In this document: positions 16,535 through 23,910 of the stretch, piece after piece
Position numbering within the stretch: the first letter of the stretch is position 1
Layout of the letters: each line of letters starts with the position of its first letter
Assembly (NCBI RefSeq): GCF_009856355.1
Contig: NZ_WMEW01000005.1
Location: 173,387-237,386 of the forward strand
Direction: 5' to 3'
DNA: 64,000 nt
DNA from: Halobacillus litoralis
GTDB taxonomy: Bacteria > Bacillota > Bacilli > Bacillales > Halobacillaceae
The notes under the pieces: model-generated
What the model was told of the DNA's origin: nothing
Database searches by the model: none
What the model saw: the letters and a program-made list of their open reading frames with translations, nothing else
Made by a program: the position numbers and the translations under genes

Positions 16535-17401
16535 GTGAGCAAACAACAATATCTAGGAACAGTCAGAAAAGCTGTTTTAACAAAAAAAGTGACCCATGGA
16601 TTCAAGGTGACAGCAGGAAATGAGGAATATTTTCTTCCTGATGAAGAAGTGGACGAGTCTGTTGAACTTGGTGATGAACTGACATGCTTTTTATATATGA
16701 ATAAAAAAGGAGAGCCTGCAGCGGTTCTTGAACTTCCTGAAATTACACGTGATTCCTACGGATGGGCGGAAGTCGTTGATATTTATCCGGGCACAGGCGT
16801 ATTTGTCGACATCGGACTTCCCGACAAGGATATTCTCGTATCCTCGGACCACCTGCCGCTCTGGAAATCGGTCTGGCCGGCGATAGGCGATCATTTATTC
16901 CTGAGTCTGGAGATGGATAAAAAAGGACGGCTGATTGGTGAGCCCATCAGTGAGCAGGAAGTAATGGATGATCTTGAACCGGCGCCTGCCGAACTGCTGA
17001 AGGAAGAAGTCACGGCAAGAGTCTATCGTGCCATTAAAGCCGGAACAGCCGTATTGACCGGAGAAGGCTACCGCGGCTTCATCCATCCTCATGAACGGAA
17101 AGAAGAGCCGCGTCTTGGGCAGACGATTCAGGCGCGCGTCATTGACGTGAAGGAAGATGGGACGATCAACCTTTCCTTACGACCTTTAAAACAGGAAAGT
17201 ATGTCGGAAGATGCTGAAATGATCTTCCAATACCTCGAGGAAAACGATGGGGTTATGCCGCTTCACGATAAAAGCTCACCGGATGAAATCCGGGAAACGT
17301 TCCAAATCAGCAAGGCTGCTTTCAAGCGGGCGCTCGGTCAGCTGATGAAACAGGAAAAGATTGAGCAGAAAGACGGACAAACAGTCATCAAGCATGGATA
17401 A
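16535..17401 (+). CDS. cvfB: CvfB-like S1 RNA-binding protein
   Basis: The 288-residue protein matches CvfB (YitL), a cytosolic RNA-binding protein with three S1-type OB folds and a C-terminal winged helix; in Staphylococcus it affects virulence gene expression. Visible blocks are an OB fold near the N-terminus, SYGWAEVVDIYPGTGVFVDIGLPDKDIL (an S1 core), a third S1 fold around GYRGFIHPHE and VIDVKEDGTINLSLR, and a final winged helix (FQISKAAFKRALGQLMKQEKI). GTG at 16535 is chosen because AAAGGGTGA precedes it at normal spacing. A TATAAT at 16496-16501 may be its -10, with a weak -35. Confidence 0.87.
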   Translation: MSKQQYLGTVRKAVLTKKVTHGFKVTAGNEEYFLPDEEVDESVELGDELTCFLYMNKKGEPAAVLELPEITRDSYGWAEVVDIYPGTGVFVDIGLPDKDILVSSDHLPLWKSVWPAIGDHLFLSLEMDKKGRLIGEPISEQEVMDDLEPAPAELLKEEVTARVYRAIKAGTAVLTGEGYRGFIHPHERKEEPRLGQTIQARVIDVKEDGTINLSLRPLKQESMSEDAEMIFQYLEENDGVMPLHDKSSPDEIRETFQISKAAFKRALGQLMKQEKIEQKDGQTVIKHG

Positions 17402-17414
17402 CTGTTCCACTTCA

Positions 17415-17434
17415 AACTTCGTAGTAACTCCAAA
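17415..17434 (+). repeat. Dispersed intergenic repeat, diverged copy B
   Basis: AACTTCGTAGTAACTCCAAA differs at three positions from the corresponding 20 bases of the other copies. It also shares the preceding TTCAAACTT with copy D and a CCACTT-N3-ACTT pattern with copy A. It starts 14 bases after the cvfB stop, on the same strand, just before the cvfB terminator. Confidence 0.6.
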
Positions 17435-17449
17435 CTTAAAATAAAAAAC

Positions 17450-17490
17450 AAAACAGCCTCTATGTCATCCGTTTGACAAGGGCTGTTTTT
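17450..17490. terminator. Bidirectional terminator between cvfB and the YusW-like gene
   Basis: AAAACAGCC pairs with GGCTGTTTT around a 22-base loop, with an A-run on the left and a T-run on the right. The stop codon of the leftward lipoprotein gene lies in the loop. Confidence 0.75.
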
Positions 17491-17944
17491 TACTGTTTTC
17501 ATAATGCCGCTCCGATTCACCTGGATACACCACGCGAAGGGAAAAGTGTTTATATCCTTCACTCAGGCCGAAAACGTGGAGGACGTCCTGAATGACAAGG
17601 GAATCAGAGGAGTCTTGATCAAAACTCATTTCCCGGAACAATGGAGTCAGCTGATTCATCGCTTGGGTTCCTGAAATTCTTTCTTTGCCCATCTCATAAA
17701 CAACCGCTTGAGCTGTATTTTCATAAGCGGAGTAGTAAACCCGGTAGGTGACACCCTCTGGGTAGTGAACATCGAGATTGAAAGCAGTAAATGAAAAAGC
17801 ATCTGTCGTTTTATCCGCTAAGTCATAGGAAATGTTGTCTACGGCATTGAGATCGTTCTTCACTTCTTCCTTTTCTCCTGTCGGTTCTCCACAGGCTGTA
17901 AACAGGAATAAAACAGATACAACGCATACGTTCCATTTCTTCAT
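17465..17944 (-). CDS. YusW-like lipoprotein
   Basis: The 159-residue precursor begins MKKWNVCVVSVLFLFTACGE. LFTAC is a lipobox, so Cys18 should be lipidated and the protein anchored to the outer face of the membrane. The mature part (AFNLDVHYPEGVTYRVYYSAYENTA) matches the YusW-like domain of Bacillaceae, whose function is unknown. An acidic linker follows the anchor. GGAGGTGC precedes the ATG at 17944. The gene is monocistronic, opposite to its neighbours, and its stop lies in the loop of the shared terminator. Confidence 0.75.
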   Translation of the reverse strand: MKKWNVCVVSVLFLFTACGEPTGEKEEVKNDLNAVDNISYDLADKTTDAFSFTAFNLDVHYPEGVTYRVYYSAYENTAQAVVYEMGKERISGTQAMNQLTPLFREMSFDQDSSDSLVIQDVLHVFGLSEGYKHFSLRVVYPGESERHYENSKKQPLSNG

Positions 17945-18078
17945 CGTAAAGCACCTCCGTTTACTACACAGGATTGCCGAGTTCTCTTATGTTTATAACC
18001 GATGCAGCAGGCATTAATTTTATCGATCATCCTTCCTGCATGTTAAAATAAAAGTAGTCAGGTCAAAGGAGGATGAAT

Positions 18079-18666
18079 ATGAAAAGTCTATCGCTCTGGC
18101 TTTCTTTAATTATCGTCGTTGCAGGCATCGGCCTTTTTACATGGAGTAAAAATACAGGTGCTTCCTCAGATGCTCCAGCTAAGGCCGCAGAAGACACAAA
18201 GACGATTGAAATGTATAACGGAGACACTGTCGAATGGACGAAAGCGGAACTAAAAGAACAGCTTAGTGATATTCAATATAAGGTTACCCAGCAGGACGGA
18301 ACGGAAAAAGCGTTTGAGAATGCGTACTGGGATAACAAAGAAGCGGGAATCTACGTGGATATCGTCTCAAAAGAGCCGTTGTTCAGCTCCCAGGATAAAT
18401 ATAAGTCAGGAACCGGGTGGCCGAGTTTCACAAAACCGCTGGTTGAAGAAAATATCGTGACCAAAGACGATCCGGGTATTTTCGGCATGCGGACAGAAGT
18501 ACGAAGTGAAGCGGGAGACAGTCACCTTGGCCATGTCTTTAATGACGGGCCTGAACCGACGGGGCTCCGCTACTGTATGAACAGTGCCGCACTCGAGTTC
18601 ATTCCTTTGGATGAAATGGAAGAAAGAGGCTACGGAGAGTATGTAAAGGCGTTTGATCAAGAGTAA
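18079..18666 (+). CDS. msrB: Membrane-anchored peptide-methionine (R)-S-oxide reductase MsrB
   Basis: The 195-residue product has an N-terminal membrane anchor (about residues 4-23) with no lipobox, then a full MsrB domain that repairs methionine-R-sulfoxide in proteins. Landmarks are [29 protein letters not shown] and the catalytic cysteine in RYCMNSAAL. The CxxC pairs that bind zinc in many MsrBs are absent, and the GTGW segment has Thr where the resolving cysteine often lies. Recycling may therefore differ. The topology suggests repair of surface proteins. ATG 18079 is preferred over 18073, which directly abuts AAAGGAGG. Confidence 0.87.
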   Translation: MKSLSLWLSLIIVVAGIGLFTWSKNTGASSDAPAKAAEDTKTIEMYNGDTVEWTKAELKEQLSDIQYKVTQQDGTEKAFENAYWDNKEAGIYVDIVSKEPLFSSQDKYKSGTGWPSFTKPLVEENIVTKDDPGIFGMRTEVRSEAGDSHLGHVFNDGPEPTGLRYCMNSAALEFIPLDEMEERGYGEYVKAFDQE

Positions 18667-18691
18667 GGCAGGGATTTTCCCTGTCTTTTTT
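18667..18691 (+). terminator. Terminator of msrB
   Basis: An 8-bp stem (GGCAGGGA / TCCCTGTC with one G-U pair) and a 3-base loop are followed by a T-run directly after the stop codon. Confidence 0.75.
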
Positions 18692-18711
18692 GTGGTATAA
18701 AGGGAGTGACC

Positions 18712-18752
18712 TTGACAATATCATTGACAATATCATTGAGAACGATTATCAT
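18712..18752 (+). promoter_or_regulatory. Promoter with duplicated -35 and overlapping Fur-like box
   Basis: TTGACAATATCA is repeated in tandem at 18712-18723 and 18724-18735. The second copy gives TTGACA spaced 17 bases from TATCAT (18747-18752). TGAGAACGATTATCA at 18737-18751 matches the Fur 7-1-7 box TGATAATNATTATCA at 12 of 14 positions and covers the -10. Iron-dependent repression of the downstream nitroreductase gene is inferred. Confidence 0.6.
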
Positions 18753-18787
18753 TACCATAACCAATTATAAACATGAGGGTGAGAGGC

Positions 18788-19342
18788 ATGAATCAAACCA
18801 AGTCAACGATAGCAGAGGTCATTCGAGAAAGAAGGTCGATTAAAACCGGCTATTTGGATGAACCGGTTCCGACTGAGCTTGTAAAGGAAATTCTGGAGGA
18901 TGCTGTATGGGCTCCTACACACGGGATGCGTGAGCCGTGGCGGTTCATCTACGTTCCTTCAGAAAATAAAGAGGACTTTGTCACTTCCCTTGTTGAGACG
19001 TTTCCGGAAGAGCGGAGGGAAGACCGCAGAGATTACTTCAGCAAGCCATCATCCTTTTTAATTGTTGTAATGGATGAAGACCCAAGACAGAAGGTGTGGG
19101 AGGAAAATTTCGGAGCCGTCAGTTGTCTGCTTCAAAACTTTCAGCTTTTGGCCTGGGAAAGGGACCTTGGAGTGGTTTGGAAGACCAATCCGCATATATA
19201 TGAGCCAAAAGTACATGAACTGCTGGGGATTCAGCCTGAGGAAAAGATTGTCGGCTTTATACATATGGGGTACTTTGAAGAAAAACCAAAGCCTAAACAA
19301 CGAACATCCATCGACGATAAATTTACGCTCTATACGCCATAA
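18788..19342 (+). CDS. Nitroreductase family protein (YfhC-like)
   Basis: This 184-residue protein is an FMN-dependent nitroreductase-family oxidoreductase. The N-terminal IRERRSIKTGY matches the FMN-phosphate-binding RRS-x-R/K motif. WAPTHGMREPWRFIYV matches the W-APS-x-x-NxQPW block, with THGMREPW in place of the usual SxxNxQPW. The end has VGFIHMGYF in place of the typical VGYP. It is closest to YfhC-like small nitroreductases. ATG 18788 lies after GAGGGTGAGAGG; an ATG at 18773 has no comparable site. A Fur-like box overlaps its promoter, which suggests induction by low iron. Confidence 0.82.
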   Translation: MNQTKSTIAEVIRERRSIKTGYLDEPVPTELVKEILEDAVWAPTHGMREPWRFIYVPSENKEDFVTSLVETFPEERREDRRDYFSKPSSFLIVVMDEDPRQKVWEENFGAVSCLLQNFQLLAWERDLGVVWKTNPHIYEPKVHELLGIQPEEKIVGFIHMGYFEEKPKPKQRTSIDDKFTLYTP

Positions 19343-19346
19343 ACGC

Positions 19347-19375
19347 AGCACACCCCTCTGGAGGTGTGCTTTTTT
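19347..19375 (+). terminator. Terminator of the nitroreductase gene
   Basis: AGCACACC / GGTGTGCT, 8 bp with an 8-base loop, is followed by TTTTTT. Confidence 0.8.
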
Positions 19376-19718
19376 ACGGGGAAGAGGATGCCATGTCCTC
19401 AAACTGGACTTCAATTAATTGATCCTCTGCAGGATTTATCAGAACATAAGCACGTACTTTCTTTTTCGTGCCATCCTGATCCATGGTAAAAAGGAAAGTG
19501 TACTGCTCCCGGTTATCCGCTATGGCTACTTTTCCCTGATATTCATAATTCACCAGGTCGAAATCAGGATAGTTTTTATCGGTTTCCTCAACCGCGATTT
19601 TTCCCCATTTGGCATAATCAGGCTGGGCAAACACATGGTTGAAGGATACAGAAAGAAATAAAAGAGCCATAAGAAAGACTGCTCCTTTATAAGACTTCCG
19701 CTTCCATTTCTGTTTCAT
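19374..19718 (-). CDS. Secreted DUF3889-type protein
   Basis: The 114-residue precursor has a basic start (MKQKWKRKSYK), a hydrophobic core and a likely cleavage after HVFA. The mature part starts QPDYAKWGKIAVEETDKNYP, then YEYQGKVAIADNREQYTFLF and KVRAYVLINPAEDQLIEVQF. This matches the DUF3889 family of small secreted Bacillaceae proteins; the function is unknown. Three in-frame ATGs (19724, 19721, 19718) follow AAAGGAGGG; 19718 has the best spacing. No partner gene is visible. Confidence 0.72.
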   Translation of the reverse strand: MKQKWKRKSYKGAVFLMALLFLSVSFNHVFAQPDYAKWGKIAVEETDKNYPDFDLVNYEYQGKVAIADNREQYTFLFTMDQDGTKKKVRAYVLINPAEDQLIEVQFEDMASSSP

Positions 19719-19812
19719 CATCATCCCTCCTTTGTCCCCATTAGTTTTTATAGAATTCATAAATCTATACAGATGGACAAACGAAAGGTGCCTCTTCATT
19801 GAGCCACCTTTT

Positions 19813-19923
19813 TTATGTTCTATATTTGTCATCATAAGCAATCAATACAATGTTGTATGCTTCCTCCAGTTGTTTGATCTGCTGAAGCTGATCGGAAGGA
19901 AGATGGGCAAAATCAAAAGTCAT
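19813..19923 (-). CDS. Small conserved-looking protein of 36 residues
   Basis: The frame encodes MTFDFAHLPSDQLQQIKQLE followed by EAYNIVLIAYDDKYRT and a stop. AAAGGAGTGG lies 9 bases before the ATG, and a GC-containing hairpin (19784-19812, AAAGGTG/CACCTTT) follows, so it has the structure of a real small gene. It is amphipathic and charged, with no membrane segment or cysteine. I do not recognise the family with certainty. It lies between the DUF3889 gene and the exonuclease gene, and its function is unknown. Confidence 0.6.
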   Translation of the reverse strand: MTFDFAHLPSDQLQQIKQLEEAYNIVLIAYDDKYRT

Positions 19924-20054
19924 CGATACCACTCCTTTCATTGCATTCCTATCATAAGCGGAGGGCCCTTTTTCTATACCGTTCAAATGGATTATATTAG
20001 ACGAATCGGCAGGCGCGTTTTATTATAAAGAAAGGAACGGGAAAGGAGACTGTT

Positions 20055-20987
20055 ATGAATTTTACAGCACTTGATTTTGAAACAGCCAACGCTTCTAAAG
20101 GGTCGGTTTGTTCCATCGGGCTTGTAGAGTATGAAAACGGGGAGCTGGTGAGGGAATATTACCGCCTTGTAAAACCAAAGAAGAATTACTTTGCTCCTAT
20201 AAATGTACGTGTGCATGGAATTACCAAGGAAGATGTCAAAGATGCCGAGGAATTTCATACGTTGTGGGAGAAGGAAATAAAGCCCATGGTGGAAGGAAAG
20301 CTTTTGATTGCCCATAATGCACAGTTTGACATGGGGGTTTTAAGAGCCGTCCTGGATGAGTACAACCTCCCTTATCCGATGCTTGCTTATAACTGCACAT
20401 TGAACATCTCAAGGAAGACGTGGCAGCTTCCTAAATACAACTTAAATCGTGTAGCGGATCATCTTGGTTTTTCTTTTTCCCACCACCATGCTTTGGAGGA
20501 TGCTAAAGCAGCGGCTCATATATTTTTGAAAGCTAAAGAAAAACTTCAAGCCTCAGACAGCAGGGATTTAGTTGATAAATCAGGCACAACCAATGGAATG
20601 ATGTATGAAGGGGGTTATGAACCGGCGCGGTTGAATAAAAAGCGGAGGGCACAAAAACCATCGGCTTCTTCTTTCTCGGCAGCGTCGGTGGAAATGGATC
20701 CTTCTCATCCTTTGTACAAAGCCTCTGTTGCCTTCACCGGCAGACTTTCTCATATGAAGAGGGAGGAGGCCATCCAGGAGGTGGTTCAGCGGGGTGGTGT
20801 GTTTCATTATGATATCCAGGCGTCTACCAACTATGTGGTGGTCGGAAACAAAACGTATGAGCGATACACGTCAGGGGAGAAAACTTCCAAACTGGAAAGA
20901 ACCGAGACTCTTTTGAGTCAGGGAGCATCCATCGAGATTTTGTCAGAAGCGGATTTTCTAAACTATGTAAGGCGTTCATCTGTTTGA
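20055..20987 (+). CDS. DEDDh 3'-5' exonuclease with C-terminal BRCT domain
   Basis: The 310-residue protein starts with a DnaQ/RNase T-type exonuclease domain. Exo I is FTALDFETAN, Exo II is LLIAHNAQFDMGVL, and Exo III is HHHALEDAKAA, giving the DEDDh metal ligands. After a basic linker (NKKRRAQKPSAS) comes a BRCT domain (about residues 220-305: LYKASVAFTGRLSHMKREEA, then YVVVGNKTYERYTSGEKTSK). A stand-alone exonuclease-BRCT pairing suggests a role in DNA repair or proofreading rather than RNA decay. GGGAAAGGAGAC precedes the ATG. The stop codon lies in the bidirectional terminator. Confidence 0.85.
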   Translation: MNFTALDFETANASKGSVCSIGLVEYENGELVREYYRLVKPKKNYFAPINVRVHGITKEDVKDAEEFHTLWEKEIKPMVEGKLLIAHNAQFDMGVLRAVLDEYNLPYPMLAYNCTLNISRKTWQLPKYNLNRVADHLGFSFSHHHALEDAKAAAHIFLKAKEKLQASDSRDLVDKSGTTNGMMYEGGYEPARLNKKRRAQKPSASSFSAASVEMDPSHPLYKASVAFTGRLSHMKREEAIQEVVQRGGVFHYDIQASTNYVVVGNKTYERYTSGEKTSKLERTETLLSQGASIEILSEADFLNYVRRSSV

Positions 20988-20994
20988 ACGCCTT
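20969..20994. terminator. Bidirectional terminator between exonuclease and YiiX-like gene
   Basis: A perfect AAGGCGTTCA / TGAACGCCTT stem with a 6-base loop contains the exonuclease stop codon. The C-terminal codons of the opposite gene also read through it. Confidence 0.8.
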
Positions 20995-21503
20995 TTTAAT
21001 GGATATAACGATGTGTCGTCCAACAGCCGTAAAGGATGAACGGCCCTGGCTTTTTCTGATAGTGCTCCTAAATTAATGCCGGCGGCGTAATAGGACTGCC
21101 AGACGATTTTTGTGCAGTATTGAATATCACAGGGGCCGTTTAAAGGCGCGTGAATGCGGTATAAAGCTTCCGGGTGTCTGTGGTACAAATCTTCTGCAAA
21201 TGCAGCAGAGCGGATCCCTGTGCCTTCCTCATACGGGCGGTAATGAGCAACCTTGCGGAATTTTCTTTTATAAGCGTCTGGTTCATCCTTCATCAAGCCG
21301 GCAGGAATGGAATGCAGCACCTTTTTATCCGTGGTTACAATCCCTATGTGACCTACATATTTGGACTCTCGTTTCCCAACCGGAGAAAATAATACATCGC
21401 CTGGTAAAACATCTGAAGGCTCAAATGTGAAAGCATGAACAATTCTAGGGCGGTACATAACAAAAATAAGGATGGTCACAATCAGGGCGGATACTTTTTT
21501 CAT
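20976..21503 (-). CDS. Secreted YiiX/YebB-like (NlpC/P60 superfamily) cysteine hydrolase
   Basis: The 175-residue precursor has a signal peptide (MKKVSALIVTILIFVMY, likely cleaved after VHA). The mature protein has the permuted papain-like layout of the YiiX/YebB group. LPGDVLFSPVG and YVGHIGIVTTD hold the histidine, and CTKIVWQSYYAAGI holds the cysteine near the C-terminus. Such enzymes act on amide bonds in cell-wall or lipid substrates. Here the target is unknown. ATG 21503 is preferred because GAGGTG lies 6 bases upstream; a GTG at 21512 has no site. Transcription converges with the exonuclease gene. Confidence 0.75.
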   Translation of the reverse strand: MKKVSALIVTILIFVMYRPRIVHAFTFEPSDVLPGDVLFSPVGKRESKYVGHIGIVTTDKKVLHSIPAGLMKDEPDAYKRKFRKVAHYRPYEEGTGIRSAAFAEDLYHRHPEALYRIHAPLNGPCDIQYCTKIVWQSYYAAGINLGALSEKARAVHPLRLLDDTSLYPLKRRSNR

Positions 21504-21568
21504 AAACAACACCTCACTCTAATCGTAAACAACAGACGAGCATATCACAACTTTTTGAGAGGGGACTG

Positions 21569-22369
21569 ATAAGCGTACAGAACAGAAGATGTATGAATTG
21601 ATTTTACGTACAGTTCTGAACGATGAGTGGATTCGGGCAGTACTTTTAAATAGACCAAGGGCCGATCAGAATTATGACATTCCGTATATTGCAGATGATT
21701 TCACCTCTTTTATAGAAATTCTGCCTGGGTGGATGTGTTCGGGGAGCGGCTGATCATCCAGATATCTGATCAGTATCCTTTTTATTATGGGAACGGACGA
21801 AGGGGCCGTTCTGCTAATTTCATGCAGTTTACAGATGGAACAAGGATTGATTTACCACCTGCATCCATGAGCTTACTTAAACCTTCGAAAGTTTAACGAC
21901 GGTTCCGCGGGATAAGGATGGGTGTCTTCCGGAAACCCCACTTCCAAGCAACCGCGATCACCTCGTAGAGAAACCTGATGCAGGCTATGTCTATCGATGC
22001 AGCAGTGAATTCTGGTGGATAAGTTTGTATGTGGCAAAAGGTTTGGAGCGGAAGCAGCCGGCGTATGCTAAAACGATGTTGTAAGGCCCGTTTCGAAAGA
22101 GCTGCATCAAATGATGACCAGGTATATCGGGGGCGGGAACGCTTTTTCTTTATCCTTCGGCCGTTCCGACAGATATTTTTTAGCGCTGTCTTCCTGAAGA
22201 TTTGTGGCAATGGTATTAAGCAACCTATACGGGGAGTGTTTATTCTGACCATTGGGATGCTCTTCTTACAATGGCTCAATTATTTGAAGCTCTGAAGAAG
22301 GAATCATCCATGAGTATTGTTGAAAATCCCTTTGACATCAGTGTTGTATACGCTTACTTAAGGGGTTGA
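21569..22369 (+). pseudogene. aadK: Decayed aminoglycoside 6-adenylyltransferase (AadK/ANT(6)-type)
   Basis: Pieces of an ANT(6) enzyme are spread over shifted frames in the right order. They are: NDEWIRAVLLNRPRADQNYD plus IPYIADDFTSF (21589-21716, with loss of part of the Gly-Ser nucleotidyltransferase loop); AWVDVFGERLIIQ and NFMQFTDGTRIDL (21717-21896); DKDGCLPETPLPSNRDHLVE then YRCSSEFWWISLYVAKGLER (21911-22084); SKELHQMMTRYIGGGNAFS (22087-22197); and EDLWQWY, a stop, then HWDALLTMAQLFEALKK (22196-22369). The original start appears as ATAAGCGT instead of ATGCGT. At least four frameshifts and several stops exclude function. The intact enzyme adenylates streptomycin. Confidence 0.85.
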
Positions 22370-22403
22370 AAAAGAACAGGCAGCTTATAAAAGTGCGAAA
22401 AAA

Positions 22404-22432
22404 TGGACCTGGGAACGTATGTTCGGTATAAT
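22404..22432 (+). promoter_or_regulatory. Promoter with LexA-like box in the spacer, before the endonuclease gene
   Basis: TGGACC (22404-22409) and a perfect TATAAT (22427-22432) are spaced by 17 bases. The spacer contains GAACGTATGTTC (22413-22424), an exact GAAC-N4-GTTC LexA box. It lies 23 bases upstream of the endonuclease ribosome-binding region. The geometry is the same as at the parE promoter, and SOS control is inferred. Confidence 0.65.
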
Positions 22433-22454
22433 AATTTTAACTTGCTAAAGGAGG

Positions 22455-23234
22455 TTGATCATTATATCGAAAAGATCCGGATCCAAAAAGCGCCGGCTTT
22501 CTGATAAAGAGATTGCAGAACGTTACAAAAAAGGGGAAAGCACGACAGTTATTGCAGGGGAAGCGGGCATAACTCCGGATGCTGTCCGCCTCGTATTGAA
22601 AAAAATGAACGTAACTCTGCGCCCTCGTGGCAGCTGGAAACGTAAATATCACGTCAATGAGCATTATTTCAAGACATGGTCGAACAATATGGCTTATATC
22701 CTCGGATTTTTTGCTGCAGATGGCATGATTCCTTCTAAAGGTCAGCAAATCAGCTTTGCTCAGAAGGATATGTCTATCCTTAACCTCATTAAGCAGGAAT
22801 TAGACTCCAACCATCCAATTATTTTAAACGAAACGACAAATGTCTATATCCTCAATTTAAACAGCAGGGTCCTAAAAGAAGACCTTATGCATATTCATGG
22901 TTTTACACCGAGAAAAAGTATGAGTGTACAAATGCCTGACATCCCGGGAAGGTACAAATCACACTTTATCAGAGGTTATTTCGATGGAGATGGATGTGTA
23001 TATAAAGACAAGCTGTTTATCAATATTGTGTGTGGATCGAAAGATTTCGTTCATTCATTAAGTGAAGTGTTGGATGAACAAACCATTAAAAATCAAATAA
23101 AGGTCTTTAACAATTATTTTAGACTTTATATTAGTGGCCCCAAAGACGTTCAAAATTTTTTCCGTTGGATTTATGAAGATAAAGAACTTTACATGGAAAG
23201 AAAGTACAAAACGTTTTTAAATTTGTTTACTTAA
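22455..23234 (+). CDS. Free-standing LAGLIDADG homing-endonuclease-like protein with HTH
   Basis: The 259-residue product has a basic N-terminus with a helix-turn-helix (LSDKEIAERYKKGESTTVIA then GITPDAVRLVLKKMNV). Two LAGLIDADG helices follow: AYILGFFAADG and HFIRGYFDGDG, each ending in the catalytic Asp-Gly. Such proteins are site-specific double-strand endonucleases or their DNA-binding descendants. The start is uncertain: TTG 22455 abuts AAAGGAGG, whereas the rare start ATT at 22461 has better spacing. It lies just after the aadK pseudogene, in AT-richer DNA, and is not part of a visible intein or intron. The gene is intact and followed by a terminator. Confidence 0.8.
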   Translation: MIIISKRSGSKKRRLSDKEIAERYKKGESTTVIAGEAGITPDAVRLVLKKMNVTLRPRGSWKRKYHVNEHYFKTWSNNMAYILGFFAADGMIPSKGQQISFAQKDMSILNLIKQELDSNHPIILNETTNVYILNLNSRVLKEDLMHIHGFTPRKSMSVQMPDIPGRYKSHFIRGYFDGDGCVYKDKLFINIVCGSKDFVHSLSEVLDEQTIKNQIKVFNNYFRLYISGPKDVQNFFRWIYEDKELYMERKYKTFLNLFT

Positions 23235-23247
23235 GAATTGAACAGCA

Positions 23248-23278
23248 AAGGGAAGTACTTAGGTACCTCTCTTTTTTT
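23248..23278 (+). terminator. Terminator of the endonuclease gene
   Basis: AGGGAAGTAC / GTACCTCTCT forms an imperfect stem around a 4-base loop, followed by seven T. Confidence 0.6.
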
Positions 23279-23324
23279 AATTTATTTCTAGTAGACATAA
23301 TATATATTATACTAAGTTATCGAT

Positions 23325-23409
23325 AAAAACAAAATTCTGTCTCATATGTAAAGTATACTCATGTTAGTGAGACAAAATAAAATGAAACACATCTCAGTAT
23401 TTTGTTTTT
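23325..23409. repeat. Nested inverted repeats in AT-rich gap
   Basis: Arms 23325-23339 and 23395-23409 are inverted copies with one mismatch in 15 bases (AAAAACAAAATTCTG). Inside them TGTCTCA (23338-23344) pairs with TGAGACA (23368-23374). No gene is encoded here. The 252-base gap 23235-23486 otherwise holds only the endonuclease terminator and low-complexity AT sequence. It could be a mobile-element remnant or an RNA structure; neither can be shown. Confidence 0.45.
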
Positions 23410-23486
23410 GATTTTATGTGCTGCAAAGTTTCAAACAAAACATTACATTGAGTTTTCAGCATTCCAGACGTTTCGTTTCAATGCTG

Positions 23487-23756
23487 TTAATCATCGGCTT
23501 GATAAAATTTATGTATGGCTTTAAAATCTTCAAGAATCATTTGCACATCCATCCGGCTTAACGGCACCAGTATTTGATCCTTGATCGTTAATATATGACC
23601 TGTATCATCATTATGTTTTTCCAGATATTTATGCAGATGAGTCAGCTGCTCCAGGCTCAGCAATGATTTTGTCTGAAAATGCTTGATCTGCTGCACGTCA
23701 AACGGATTGGTTCCTTTTATATATACCCCTGTCACCATGTTTTCCTGCCGGCACAT
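23487..23756 (-). CDS. Unknown 89-residue protein with upstream LexA-like box
   Basis: The frame has a clear AAAGGAGGG 8 bases before the ATG. The product is cytosolic, rich in His, Gln and Leu, with a helical middle (LLSLEQLTHLHKYLEKHNDD) and an end MILEDFKAIHKFYQADD. No catalytic motif or known domain is recognised. A perfect LexA-like box lies 155 bases upstream and repeat copy C lies between them. It is the only gene between two terminators, so it is its own transcription unit. Function is unknown; an SOS link is only suggested. Confidence 0.6.
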   Translation of the reverse strand: MCRQENMVTGVYIKGTNPFDVQQIKHFQTKSLLSLEQLTHLHKYLEKHNDDTGHILTIKDQILVPLSRMDVQMILEDFKAIHKFYQADD

Positions 23757-23839
23757 AAGGATTCCCTCCTTTTTTTCCGTTTTGTTCTAGTTTGGCTTTC
23801 CTTTGCCGGGTTATTTATTGTAGTTTTTTTATTACTTAA

Positions 23840-23859
23840 TCGGAGTTGCTACTAAGTAA
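23840..23859 (-). repeat. Dispersed intergenic repeat, copy C
   Basis: On the minus strand this reads TTACTTAGTAGCAACTCCGA, identical to copy A over 20 bases. It lies 3' of sqdX on the same strand, downstream of the sqdX terminator, and about 85 bases upstream of the 89-residue gene. Confidence 0.8.
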
Positions 23860-23910
23860 TAAGTAAGAATATTACGAAAAAGTGTAAAAAGTGCCTGAAA
23901 TACGGGGTCA

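Noticed and set aside
18712..18735. Tandem TTGACAATATCA as the start of a CRISPR-like array
   Set aside because: There are only two 12-base units with no spacers, and they form the -35 region of a promoter. No CRISPR array was seen anywhere in the window.
22029..22295. 88-codon frame MWQKVWSGS... as a real small gene
   Set aside because: It is an alternative frame through the aadK pseudogene; the homologous residues are read in other frames.
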